Assembly: GCA_023101885.1 (NCBI GenBank)
Contig: JALPQD010000396.1
Span: 124,001 to 188,000, forward strand
Direction of reading: 5' to 3'
DNA length: 64,000 bases
Origin: Typhlomys cinereus
Taxonomy: Eukaryota; Chordata; Mammalia; Rodentia; Platacanthomyidae
Shown here: positions 46,970 through 59,249 of the stretch, in pieces
Layout of the letters: each line of letters starts with the position of its first letter
How positions within the stretch are numbered: the stretch's first letter is position 1
Position numbers and translations under genes: made by a program
Notes under the pieces: model-generated
The model's database searches: none
What the model was told of the DNA's origin: nothing
What the model saw: the letters and a program-made list of their open reading frames with translations, nothing else

Positions 46970-48655
46970 TACTACTTCCTATACTTTATAATTGCTAGTC
47001 TATTTTATTGAAATGACATTTTTTCAGACCCAATAAGAGTATTGTAGAGGCCATAGTATCACATGTAATATGATATCATCTGCAGTGTCACAGTGGTTCC
47101 TTGGGAGCCTTGGGGATTATTTCCAGAAGACTCCCACCTCTGAAATCCTATGAGGATACCCAAATCCACAGATGTTCAAGATCTTACATAAAGAGCATCA
47201 TATTTGTATACACAGACATCCTCCGGAATCCTTTGAATCATCTCTAGATCACTTGTCATATTCAATACAACCTAAGTGCTAAGTAAGTAGTTGGTGTATT
47301 GCATTCTTTAGGAGATACTGACAAAGTCTATACTGACAGGGTAATCCCCTGCAAATGCTTTCAGTTCTGATGAGGAGTGTCTGACGTATACAATCTGGCT
47401 AAATACAGGTCGGTGTAGAAATAGTTAGGACTTGGCAACAAAGAGACCTGAACTTAAATCTCCTCTGGGGCTTGGTAATTGTACAACTATGGACAAGTTT
47501 CTAAACACCTCTGAGCACTGTTTTCTAGGTACTTCAGGAAAGCCTTGATGGGGTACTGTGAAAACTGTGGATGTATAGAATGCCTGAAATAAATAACAGG
47601 CCTGTCGGACATATGGTCACTATGATAAATGCCAAGAGAAACAAGCTAGGGAGAAGCAACTTGTTTTGCTTCGTGGGTCCAGAGATGTCTGTCCACCCCA
47701 GGAGGTAGGGTGGGGCAGAGAGCACAAAGCTCACGCCATGGCAGTCAGGAAGCAGAGATGGAAAGTGTCTGAGCCTGTGTTGATGGGCTGCGCCCTTCTC
47801 CCTCTTTATTCCCTGCAGACACAGGCTGCGTCCCACCGCAATCAGGAGAAGTCTTAACTTCTTAGCAAATCCTCTTTTGAAAAGCCCTCACTGACACACC
47901 TACTCTCATCACCTGGGGGCTTCTTAATCGAAGGTGACATCCAGATTAGCCATCACTATAAATATCTTTATGATTAACCTTCTGAAACCGTGAAATACGG
48001 TGTCCTCTCTTAATAGACTCAAGCACTGAAACCTCGAGGACCAGAGGACACATGTGGGATGAACCACTGAATTCAACACATTAATGTGGGAATCAGATCG
48101 CCCCGGTTCAAATTACAGCCGAATAGCTACATCACGACCACCATGGTGATTCAGTACCTCTGCTGCCTTCTGAGAATGAGAACCTTGTTAATATTGTTAA
48201 CCCCCAAATTCTGCGTACCTGACAGGTAATTCTATTAAGTGCTTTAAAAAAACAAGAAAACATTGCTTGTCTTATTGCTTGTCTATTTGACTCTATTTTC
48301 TCTATCCTCTGAGTTGGGCAAATCTCTTTTCTCATCTCATTGACTTTCTTTTTTTATAGTTTTTTTTGGTGTTTTTTTTAAATTGTATTATTATAAAGAA
48401 AAATTTGAAATAGGAGTAGACTTCACAACACTGTATAGGAAACAAAAATTCCCAAACCATACACAGAAATGCAACATCACAGTGCATCCCACAACTCATA
48501 AAGACAGAAATTCAAAGGGACTCCAACGCCTTTCAAAAACCCAGTCAAATCTACAGTCCCACCATCACATGACTATTCCCATGCAGTAGGCAGAACTCAT
48601 CACCCAACTGTCACCTGGGCTGCTTTTGAACTTCTATGCTTATATGATTCTCCCA
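46970..48655. other. Intergenic, nothing recognised
   Basis: No exon or named element. T-rich low-complexity sequence at 48344-48386. Confidence 0.4.
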
Positions 48656-48656
48656 T

Positions 48657-48884
48657 ATCGTGTGTGTGTGTATCAGAGGGGCACACTGTGTATCCTGTGG
48701 AGGACTAAAGGTGACTTTAGGAATCATCCTGGATTGCTTCTACCTCCTTTTTACTTCGCTCTGGGATTTCCCAGGCTCTGGCCAAAGTGCAGGTCTGGAG
48801 TTTTTACATAGGACCTGGGATCTGAACTTTGGTCCTTTTGCTTGGGAGGCAGAATCTTAGCCCCTGGAGCCATCTCTTCAGCCC
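48657..48884 (-). mobile_element. Older tRNA-derived SINE
   Basis: Antisense: cagaggggcacactgtgtat to gagccatctcttcagccc; part of the body near 48785 is deleted. Confidence 0.85.
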
Positions 48885-49482
48885 TGCAATACCTTTCTAA
48901 TGTATGGGTATAATGATAAATGTTTGGATGGCAATTTACTATCAAGTACTTATAGGTAACACTAAGTACTTTGTTCTTACCTGGGAGCTAAGGTTTCCCC
49001 TTCCACGGGTACTTGGCTGTGTTTACAGTACTACACATATCCCTGTTGAAAGTGGGCCTTAAATCCGGTCAGGAAGCAGTTGGTTACCCCTGTATCTTAC
49101 CTACCACTATTGTGCCAATGGCTGCTACTAAAGCTTGCAGCAGTCGCGGCTGCTAAGATCACTGTTTTGCTTTTCTCCCCTGCAGTCTGCATCCTTCCTT
49201 CTGGTACTATGAAGACTTGCCAGCAGGAAGAGAGCTTCCCTATCCACTCCAGCTTGTTTTATTTTTCAGTGTTCTCTACTCCTTGTGTGTGTTGTCTTCA
49301 GCAATAAAGTCTTACTCTCAGACTCTGGAGTTCAAACAAGAGCAATGGCAAATGCCTGCATTGTTGGGGGGGCCTTTGAGCCTCTCTGACTAACAGCTCA
49401 TTAGGAGGTATCACATACCTGGTACTGGTAAATTTATTTAGTCAACTGTGACTTTTAGTAGGAGCATCCCAGAACAACTTCT

Positions 49483-49483
49483 T

Positions 49484-49517
<34 letters not shown>

Positions 49518-50000
49518 TTTAATTATACATTTTAAAATTTTTTACCAGTTCCCTCCCTCCCCCCTCCCCTTCCCCCAGTGTCTCCCCCCCAATTCCCAGA
49601 GAGTCCTTTATTGTGTGCGCCTAACTCTCCACTGGGTCCTCCTCTCCGATGACATATAAGGACCCAGTGGCATTTCCATAAGCCCTTTCTCTTGTTCCCC
49701 TTAAGCATAAGATTACTACTATGGCTGTCAATCCCTTGCCTCCAGGGGTCTCGGTGCCCTTAACAGATGCTAGACTTTATGAGGGCAACAGTGCGCTGGA
49801 CATTGCGCAGGGCATGCAAAGTTCCATTATGATTGCTTTGGCCCCAACTATTGTTGAGAATCTTGCAAATCGTTGCTCCTCCCATCCTTTTGCTCTTACA
49901 ATCTTACCGCCCCCTCTTCCGCAAATGTCCCTGAGCTCCAGGATGGGGAGAGATTAGGCTGTCCTAGTTCTATGTGATTGATATAGAGTCTCTGAAGTTC
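49483..50000 (-). mobile_element. L1 3'-end insertion with perfect target duplication
   Basis: 518 bp. On the minus strand it ends in a G-rich polypurine stretch, then A-rich and poly(A) sequence. It is flanked by a 19-bp duplication, gcatcccagaacaacttct (49464-49482 and 50001-50019). A second copy at 53712-54242 begins at nearly the same internal point. The G-rich 3' UTR is typical of rodent L1. A 78-codon antisense frame (49721-49957, plus) is open. Confidence 0.85.
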
Positions 50001-50040
50001 GCATCCCAGAACAACTTCTGTTTTCTCTTTTCTTCCCTTC

Positions 50041-50880
50041 TTTTGTGTTCCCTTGTGTAGGGTAAATTGGTTCACACTTTCTAAATTATATTTTTGATAG
50101 TCTTATAAATGAAGGTTTGTGTCTAGCTAGATCTTACATAGTCAGTGCTAATTTTTACTCCTCTACCCATCTATGCCTATCCCCTTATTTGCTTCCCCCT
50201 TTCAAAACGTTGCTCATATTATTGCCGTTTACCCCTTCTTTAGCTTGTGTTCTTTTACCTCCCCACTCTTCTTCATCGACTCTCATCCTCTACCCCACCC
50301 AGATTGTTCTTAGTTTATGCTGTGATAGGCGGCTCTGTACACTAATCTGAAGGTTCGATGTCAGCATCCACATTCAAGGAAGAGCATGTAGTATTTGTCT
50401 TTGTTTTGGGGATACCCCACCCAGTGTAGTATTTTCCAATTCCATTCATGTTTCTTGTCAGCTGAATTTCATGTTTCTTGTCAGCTGAATAGTCTTCTAT
50501 TGTGTAAATGTACCACATTTTCATTGCCCATTCATCCACTGATTGACATCTAAAATGATTCCATTTCTTTGCTATTGTGAATAGAACTGCAATGAACACG
50601 GACATTCCAGTGTCTCTGCAAAGTCCTTTGGGAATATGTCCAGTAGTAGTACAGCTGGGACATACGATAATTAAACTTTTAGCTTTTTAAATGACACCTG
50701 ACATTGCAGCATTTATTCCCACCATAATGAATAAATATTCCACCCCCCCTTCATCCTCACTAGGATTTGTTGCTATTTGTATTTTTGACCTTAGTCATCC
50801 TGGCTGGGGTAAGATAATATCAGAGTAGTTTTAATTTGCATTTCCCTAAAGGCCAAGGCAAATGTGAGATATGGCCACAC
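50041..50880 (-). mobile_element. L1 fragment (3' region)
   Basis: The plus strand reads as the reverse complement of an L1 ORF2 end: ttcatccactgattgacatc, tttgctattgtgaatagaac, cctttgggaatatgtccagt, gtttta atttgcatttccc. Decayed; no intact frame. Confidence 0.75.
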
Positions 50881-50889
50881 CATATTTCC

Positions 50890-51271
50890 TGTTGCGGTTT
50901 GAAGTTGACGTGTCCCATCCGTTTCCCCACTCTGTCTCATGTTTTAAGTACATGTTCCCTGACCAATGTTCCTATTTGGGGAACTATGGAGTCTTCGCTT
51001 AGGTGGGGCTAGGCCTTTGAAAATCATATCTACCCCCAGAAGGCCAGATCTTCCAGCTATACTTCCTTCTGGTCACTCCCCCCACCCCCCGTCCTCCCCA
51101 ACCCCTCAAGGAGCTCTACATCACACATTCCTGCCGTCATGAATAGAACCATCTCTGGCATCGTGACTTTCCCACCAGAGTAGACTGAAATCCCACTGAA
51201 AAATGAGCCAAAACAAACGTAAGTTGTTTCTGTCAGGTATGTTGGTCACAGCAATGCAAAATTAACTAAAC
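50890..51271 (+). mobile_element. MaLR/URR1-like repeat
   Basis: Starts tgttgcggtttgaagttgac and ends cacagcaatgcaaaattaac. A C-rich stretch lies inside at 51078-51091. Confidence 0.65.
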
Positions 51272-52257
51272 TGGAAAAATTATTCCCATTAAGGTGTCTG
51301 AGAAACGCTGACCCTGTGTGAATGGTCTACCAGAGGTTTTGGAAGGGTTTGGAGATGTAGGGCACAGAAGTTCTCAAATGCTGTGAGCTCACATACTGAG
51401 TGATTATAATACAATTATGAATGTGAAGCTAGGTAAGAGGAGGCACACCAGAGCTTTTAAATCTATAGACAAGTGCAGACAAAGTGCCCGTATGGCAGAG
51501 AGTTTAGGGCCACTTGAAAGTAGCCTGTGAACTTTCATTGGGGAAACAGGAAATGTGCTTTGAGGGCCAGACATCATCCACTGAAGGCTCCACATGTCAA
51601 ATGCAAAGTATTTGAATGACTTTCCTCTGAAAGAAGAGCGTCTGCAAAGAGGGCACAGGAATGCCTTGCTGGCAGAGGGCTGTCCGGGAAGTGTCTCCCA
51701 GGTTCCTCTATGCAGTACTCAGAGGCTGCCACACCAGGGTCCCATATGGCAGCAGAACTTGGCATGACTTATATTGTACCAAATTTGCAGGCCTGTAGAC
51801 TATAAGAACCATAGGATCCTGGAGACTTGCCTCAAGATTCCAGATAATACCAAATAATACATAACAGGCTGAGATTTCCTACAGAATCCCTCAGTGAGCT
51901 CTCAATGAAAATTGAAGGTGAAGACCCCAGGATGTTGGAGAAACCAGGAGCATGGGATGTCTGCAGAGGCAAGCTGAAGGCACTGACTGGTCCAGCTCAA
52001 GCAAGAGGCGATGTGTGCCGCTGCTGACAGACCCCAGAGTCAGGGCTCTCTAAGCCCAGTAAGGTTCAGATGAAGTCGTGTGAGGCTCAGATGCCAGACA
52101 CGGAGCTACATGATTTGGTGGCTTTCCTGCTTGGTTTTAGTCTTACTTTTTGGTTCCTCCTTCTTGAAACAGAAGTGTTCACTCTGTGACACTGTATATT
52201 AGAAATATGTATTTTTTTATTTTATAGAAGCACAGAGCTAAGAGATTGATATTATTA
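51272..52257. other. Intergenic, nothing recognised
   Basis: No exon, RNA gene or named repeat seen. Confidence 0.4.
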
Positions 52258-52512
52258 AGAGATTTTATTAATTTCTGTATGTGCACGTGTATCAGAGGGG
52301 ACTGTATGTGCCCTAGGACCCAAGGGTGACTTCAAGATCATCCTAGACTTCTCTCCTTCCCATTGGTGCTGCTCCAAGGTTTCCCAGGCTCCCCTTCCAA
52401 GGCTGGGAAGGTAAGGCCGTCGTCATTTTCACCCAGTACTTTTACATGGGATCTGGGATCTGAACTCAGGTCCTTCTGCTTGTGAGGCAGAGGTCTAATC
52501 CCTCCAGCCCTA
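52258..52512 (-). mobile_element. Older tRNA-derived SINE
   Basis: Antisense: cagaggggactgtatgtgcc to taatccctccagcccta; the A-box end is shortened. Confidence 0.87.
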
Positions 52513-52621
52513 AAGGAATTTTTTTTTAATTAAAAAAGGAAATTATGTAACTCTTGAGGTTACACTAAAATCAATTGCATTGCAATGCGATTTTCACTAG
52601 CCTTTAGAGAGCAGGGATAAA

Positions 52622-52945
52622 TGCCACGGTTTGAATCTGAAGTGTCTCCATGGACTTACGCTTGGACTGTTTGGGGATACAGATTCGCTAGGAGGTAGGG
52701 TCCAGGGGCAGAAGTTGGCCAGTAGAGGAGGCCTGTGAGGCTTATACCAGCCCCTGTTTCTGGCCGTGGTGCTGCCTGGTTCACCAAGATGCGGCAGTTT
52801 TGCCACTTGCTTCTGCCACTCACTGCACCTTCCCCACCATAATGGCCAGAAATCCACATCACACTGTGAACCAAGATAAACCTTTTCCCCTTCTGTTATT
52901 TCTGTTATTGACTTTGGCCACCACGACGTGCAAGTGACTAATAAA
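52622..52945 (+). mobile_element. MaLR/URR1-like repeat
   Basis: Starts tgccacggtttgaatctgaa, contains accaagataaaccttttccc, and ends gcaagtgactaataaaa. Confidence 0.65.
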
Positions 52946-53540
52946 ACACCATAAAGAAACATCCTCCTTGGATTGTGTCTTCTCCCAAAATGCTCTTCCT
53001 CTACTCACGAGGCTTCCTGTGGAGGTCCCAGACACATCTAACATTATTCAAGTCCTGAAATATGCACTGCTCATGTTCAAAGTACATAATTCAAACTTGT
53101 ATTTGTCTCAGCCTTCCCCCACCAAATTCCATTGCTGACCATAGACTTTTGTACATTTCAAATCCTCCATGAATATTTTAGAACACACAATAAAAATGTA
53201 CACCATTTGAACAGAACTTAAATTTCCCTGAGGAAGAGAACTACAAGCGTAGAGTTGCCAATCACCTGAATCCAGCTCAAAAACTGCACAAAAATGCTGC
53301 ACTATATGGGGGTGGGAAGGAAGAACCAGAACAGAGTCACTCTGTTGACTTCAGTCTACCCGAGGAATGTTCCAGAACCTTGCAAAAGAGTCTGGTCACA
53401 AGTCAGTGGACTCTCCAAGACCCCCTGCCACCACACTCGCGGAGATGAGGCAAGAGGAAGCTGAATCACCTTCCTCGTGTCTGCTGAGTACAGAATTTCC
53501 TCACTTCCTTTGCCCCATTGAGCCTGGGTTTGTTGCTGTT

Positions 53541-53563
53541 TAAAAAAAAAAAAAAAAAAAAAG
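53541..53563. repeat. Poly-A run
   Basis: About 22 A after tgttgctgttt; no element body is recognised to its left. Confidence 0.8.
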
Positions 53564-53711
53564 ACCATTTCCTTAACTTGCTCAGGTAATGCAAATCTTT
53601 TCCTGTCATTTGACTTTCCCAACTTACCACTGGTGGTTTATATTGGGATGTTTTTTGATGAAGTTAAAATCTTACAGGGAAGATAGTATTGGATAAAATT
53701 CATCCACTTCT

Positions 53712-54242
53712 ATATCAACCACCTAGAACTAGGCCAGACAAATCTCTCCCCAATCTGAAGCTCAGGGACATTTGCGGAAGAGGGGGCGGTAAGAGTGTAA
53801 GAGCAAAAGGATGGGAGGAGCAATGATATGCAAGATACTCCACACAAGTTAGGGCTAAAGCAATCATAATTGGACATTGCATCCCCGGCGCAATGTCCAA
53901 CACACTATTGACCTCACAAAGTCTAGCATCTGCTAAAGGCACCAGGATCCTTGGAGGCAAGGGATTGACAGCCACAGTAGTGTTCCTATGCTTAAGGGGA
54001 GCACAGGAAAGGGTTCAGGGAAAGGCCACTGGGTCCTTGTACGTCATCGGAGAGGACGGCCCAGAGGAGAGTCAGGCATGCACAAGAAAGGTCTCTGGGA
54101 ATTGGGGCGGGAGGCACAGGGGGGGGATGGAGAGGAGGGGTGAGGGGAGGGGGAGCAGGGGGTGCAGGGGAGGAGGAGGGAGGGAGGGAACTGGTGTACC
54201 TATTAAGTTTGTATGAGCTGAAATAATAATAAAAATGTATTA
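53712..54242 (+). mobile_element. L1 3'-end insertion with perfect target duplication
   Basis: 531 bp, sense. The G-rich polypurine tract at 54115-54190 is followed by A-rich sequence. The flanking duplication is aaaattcatccacttct (53695-53711 and 54243-54259). It is a clear relative of the insertion at 49483-50000, in opposite orientation. An antisense 86-codon frame (53715-53975, minus) parallels the one in the other copy. Confidence 0.87.
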
Positions 54243-54344
54243 AAAATTCATCCACTTCTTTACTTGATTTGGGTTTTAAACAGTACTGATGCTTTACTTC
54301 CTGGTATTAAATAAGCTCTACTTAAAAAGAAAGTATCAGAAGGC

Positions 54345-54690
54345 AGGCACGGAAATACAAATAATAGGTGAGTGATCTCATTTACATAAAGAATCTAAAA
54401 CCATTGAACTCAGAAGTAGAGAGGCAGAAGAGTGGTGAGGATGGTGGAAAGTTTTTATCTAAGGGTATAAAGTTTTAGATATAAGGAGCAAACAGATTAC
54501 CAGATGTATTGCATAAAATGGGGACCACAGTCAACAATGATACAAATTTCAAAATAAAGAATAGTAAATCTCAGATGGCTCACTATAAGAAATAGATAAG
54601 TGAGAGATAATCTTGTCAGCTGACTTAATCACTGTACATTGCATGTACATTTAAGAATGGTCAATAAAAATATTGAAAGATAAATTAGTC
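54345..54690 (+). mobile_element. Old L1 3'-end fragment
   Basis: tagagaggcagaagagtggt, aagggtataaagttttagat, ggaccacagtcaacaatgat and a terminal gtcaataaaaatattgaaag follow the order of an L1M 3' UTR. Confidence 0.65.
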
Positions 54691-54699
54691 ATTGGGCAC

Positions 54700-55704
54700 T
54701 TCCTAACTTAATGTAAACAAACTTATTGGTACCATTAGAAATTAGAATAATAAACACCTCAAAAGTTTTATTCTACTCTAAATGATTGGGCTCAGGGGTA
54801 GTACACAGACACGTATGTCTTAGTGCTTATGGTTCTGCTATTAGTCCTCTCACTAAACAAGCCCTTTCACCTTATGGCAATGTACAGAAAACACATAAAA
54901 GTGACTAGCACAAAGCTTGACATCTCAAATGGCCATTAAATAGTTGTCAAACTGATGTTTTGAAGCATATTAAATAAAACTTTCCTTCTTTAAGAAAGTA
55001 TAAAACATAATGTTTGCAGAGCTCCCTGTTTGATATCTATCTCTGGGAAGATTCACTGTATTGAAATATAGAACTCAAAATGCTGTTTCCCTCTAAACAG
55101 TGACTGGATTGACTATTGCCGATTATATTATACTGGCTATCACATATTATCATAGTGTTTTTAAACCCCTATCACAAACTAATTATGGGTTGAAGCCAGT
55201 AATTCTTTTGAATAGGAGACTACAGAGAAATTTACTCAAAGTTTCAGTAAGAACTGTCTACTTTCTCAAATGCTGCAGCCAAACAGAGCCATTATAAGAA
55301 ACAATTAAGATTATTAAATGCAACGTGAATTCACTAGGATATTTAGATTACTGCCTTCTCAATGGATTATCTATGTGTTAATTTAATTACTTTAGTGGAA
55401 AAGCTAAAAGTTATATGATTAAATTTTTATTTAATATATTTCAATTAGCATGACAGTGTGTGAAGGAATTTCATTGGCTACTAATTGAGGTACCAAAACA
55501 AAAAGTATCATGTATGTCTTCAGCTTATGTGTAACAGCACATAATACATTTTGAGATGTTTGAATTTGTACCTCATAACATTTTAACTAATATAAATTAC
55601 ACCCAGAACTCACATTGAAAACCAAAACAATGACATCTATGCAAACTGCCATAATGAAACTTTATGAGCCAACAAAAACTAATTTTAAAAGATTTAAAAA
55701 TGAT
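54700..55704. other. Intergenic, AT-rich
   Basis: No gene or element recognised. Confidence 0.4.
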
Positions 55705-57632
55705 TACTGCACATATAAATCAGAAACGCTATTTTCCACTGCACATATAAATTAGGCGCTTATTTTCTGTTGTGCATACAATCTAGGTACCTTCCTCCCA
55801 TTGCACATGTTAATTAGGAACCTACTAACCCCTTCACTTCAAACATAGATACCTATTTTCTCCTCCACATATAAATTAGGAACTAATTTACCACTGTATA
55901 CCTAATCTAGATAACTTTTTTCTGCTGCACATGTTAAATTGGAAGCTAAGTCCCTGTTTTCCACTGCTCATGTAGAGCAGTACCTAGCTACCACTGCACT
56001 TAGAATATCTACTTTCCATTGTACACACGTTAACCTATTTTCTACATACAAATTGCTGCACGTGCAGACTGAGTATCTATTTCTGTTGTACATTAAAACT
56101 AGGTACATATTTTCTAGTTCACATATTAATTCAGTAACTTCTTTCACTCTAAATTAAAACCAGAAATTCCAACATAGGCACCTATTTTCTGATGCACATA
56201 TAAACTAGGTAACAATATTCAATGGCACATATAAACTAGGTACTATTTTTTAGGATTAAGGCAGATTTTCATAGAGGAGAGAAAATATGAAGCTCAGTAA
56301 CAGTGGAGTCTGTGATGGGTAGGGGCTCCGAATGGAAGCACAGACATGCAGTCTGTAAGGGGCGAGGAAGTCCTAGTACCTATTAACTTTAACTGATTAA
56401 CTAGGACTCTCTTTTCCAATGAACATATAAACTTGGTATCTATTATCTGGTACAGGTATAAAGTATTGCCTATCTTATGCCGAAATCATACAGAGGGTAA
56501 CTATTTGTGGTTTTACATATATACTGAGTACATATAAATTAAGTATCTACTTTGTGCTGCATGTTTAAATTAGGAACTGTATTTCTGGTGACATATAAAC
56601 TGGGAACCTATTTTCCACTGCATGTACTAGGAACCTATTTTCAGCTGTACATATTAAAAACTCGGAACCTATTTTAAGTTTCACATACTAGGTTCCCATT
56701 TTTCACTGCACATATCTACTAGGATCTTGTCTACCACTACATAAGTAGACTATGAACCTATTGTGTTGCACATACAAACTAGGTGTCTACTTTCTGCTGT
56801 ACATATAAAGTAGGAGCCTAATTTCCTAATAAAGTAGGTACCTCTTTTCTGCTGTGAGTTGGGAACCTTTTTTATCACTGCACTTATAACATAGGTTCCT
56901 ATTTTCTGTTAAACATGTAAACTAGGTACTTTTGCTGCACATATTTGTACAGTAATACATTTACTGTGGTGACATATATAAACAAGATCCCTATTTTCAG
57001 TTGCACTTATACGCTATGCATTTTCTGATGCACATATAAACTAGGTAACTTTTTCCTCAGCATATATAAACTAAGAAGTCATTTTGCAATGTACATATAA
57101 ACTAGGAGCCCATTTTCTACTGTACATCTAAAAGAGCTTATTTCTGCTGCACACGTAACAACGCACCAATTTTCTGTTGAACACATGTACTGAGTAGCTA
57201 TTTTCCTCTGCACATATATTCTGGGTACCTATGTTTTGCTGCACACACAGATTAGGTACCTATTCTCTGTAGTGCATAAAAATTAGGTACCTGAACTGGA
57301 GAGGTGGTTCAGGGGCTAAGATTCTGCCTCACAAGCAGAAGGGCCTGAGTTCAGATCCCAGATCCCATGTAAAAACACCAGGCAGAAATGACTTTGGCCT
57401 ATACTTCTGGCTTTGGGAAACACAGTCTGGAAAATCCCAAAGCAAAACAAGGAGATAGAAGCAATCCAGGACAATTCTTGAAGTCATCCTTAGGCCTCCT
57501 CAGGTACACACAGTGTCATCTGATACACATACACACACATGCAAAAAAAAAAAAATAGTACCTATTTTGCATGGCACAGATAAACTGGAAATCTATTTTC
57601 TGTCACACAAAAAATCTAAGTACCTATTTTAA
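55705..57632. repeat. Degenerate 31-bp AT-rich tandem array, about 1.9 kb
   Basis: Dozens of variants of a unit built on gcacatataaactaggtacc followed by tattttctgct, spaced about 31 bp. The phrases aggtacct, attttct and cacatata recur throughout with substitutions and small indels. 56262-56395 departs from the pattern, and a SINE interrupts at 57295-57555. Age is suggested by high unit divergence. Confidence 0.93.
57295..57555 (+). mobile_element. Older tRNA-derived SINE inside the tandem array
   Basis: ctggagaggtggttcagggg start, gcctgagttcagatcccaga B-box region, CA-rich then poly(A) end. Repeat units resume directly after it, so the array predates the insertion. Confidence 0.9.
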
Positions 57633-57639
57633 GCAAAAT

Positions 57640-58383
57640 ATAAGAAAAGGAAAAACAGACCTCAAGTCAAACTGCTAAATAGAGACAAAGTAAGAGATAA
57701 TAAAAAGCACAATGTTCAAACAACTGTGAATTTGTTTAAGTTCCATTATAAAAAAGAAACACAAAACTTTATAATGATAAAAGTTAAAAAGTTGGAGGCA
57801 TGCAACAGAGTCCATGTTTGCCTGCTCGAGGCCCAAGACAACCTCTAACTTCAAAACAAACTTTTTTTTTTTTAGAAGCAGCATGCTAAATTATTGATAG
57901 AGAAGTGGAAAAGTAATATTCAAAATCCACATCTAATCTCTTACTTATTCCAGCATTATTAGTAATAAAAGTCTAATTATCATCATGAAGAACATCTATC
58001 ATAAGACAGATAACACCCAGGTATTTTCTTACATGCTTCATACATACGCACAACTTTGAATTTCAGCTACTTAATCAAAAACCATGAATAGTGACAAGAA
58101 CACTAGTGCATGTATTTTTTTTCCCTTCTTTTTCAAGTGCGTTGTTGCAAATCCAATGCAGGACAAGGTTCACGCTGGATCGCCACTCTATCACTTTGCT
58201 ATACCCCACACTAGTCCATGCTAATTTTTTTTTACCATTGAGTGATATTCAGAAGTAATGCCTACAAATCTGTACCAATTTCATAATCCAGATTTGAGAG
58301 CAAGCTATGTAATACTGTCACATACGTGTAGCAAGATCAGTAGCAAAATAGATTATGTTGGTTAGCTATACTGGCACACACAG
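57640..58383. other. Intergenic, AT-rich, with an ID-like piece
   Basis: 58140-58205 resembles an antisense ID element (aaatccaatgcaggacaagg). Nothing else recognised. Confidence 0.4.
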
Positions 58384-58680
58384 GGGACAAGGGAGATGGT
58401 TCGGTACTTAAAGCCTTCACTTCACAAGCAGAACGACCTGAATTCGGATTCCCAGGTCTCAGGTAAAAATGTCAAATGCCATGCAGATACGGTGTTACTT
58501 GCAATTTCATCCCTGAAAGGCAGAGCCTGGGAAACCCCAGAGTAAAGCAGTAAGGAGGTAAAGCAAACCAGGACGATTCCTGATGTTACCTTTTGAGCCT
58601 CCACAGGCACATACACTCAAGTGTCCCCTAGTACACACCCACATGCTCACATAAACTCACATGCACGTAAAAAAAAAAAA
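58384..58680 (+). mobile_element. Older tRNA-derived SINE
   Basis: ggacaagggagatggttcgg start, B-box-like gacctgaattcggattccc, poly(A) end at 58669-58680. Confidence 0.87.
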
Positions 58681-58944
58681 AGCACACAACAGTGAATTAG
58701 ACCTAGTAAAAGGAACAAAATATATTGCTAAGTGATATAAACTTTTGAAAGTATTTTATGATAGAAAATTTCACACATACACCAGAGTAGGGAGATTGAT
58801 AAAGAGTATCCTGCCTTGACATCGACCCTCATGGAGTAGCAACTAACACAGGGAAACAGCTTTGGGCATCCCAAGACATTGTGCTGATTTCACATTGTGA
58901 AGTTATTTTTATTAAATGTTCTCTACCTTTAATGACCTTTCTTT

Positions 58945-59234
58945 TTTTTAATTTTTTTTATTATTTATTCAATTGTGTGTCAGTGTGCGTGTGTGTATGT
59001 GTGTGTGTGTGTGTGTGTGTATAAAACCATGGACGAATTCGGGAACCATCATGGACGCCTCCACCTCCTCCTTATTTACTCTGCCCCCGGATTCACAGGC
59101 TCCGCCCTACCAGGACCAGAAGCGCAGGCCGCGCCCATTTCCACCCGGTGTCTATACGTGGGTCTAGGATCCAAACTCAGGACCTTCCACCTGCAAGGCA
59201 GAGGCTTAACCCCTGAGCCACCTCTCCACCCCCT
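58945..59234 (-). mobile_element. Young tRNA-derived SINE
   Basis: Antisense: T-rich and (TG)n start, ending gagccacctctccaccccc. Near-perfect duplication taatgacctttcttt (58930) and taataacctttcttt (59235). Confidence 0.94.
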
Positions 59235-59249
59235 AATAACCTTTCTTTC

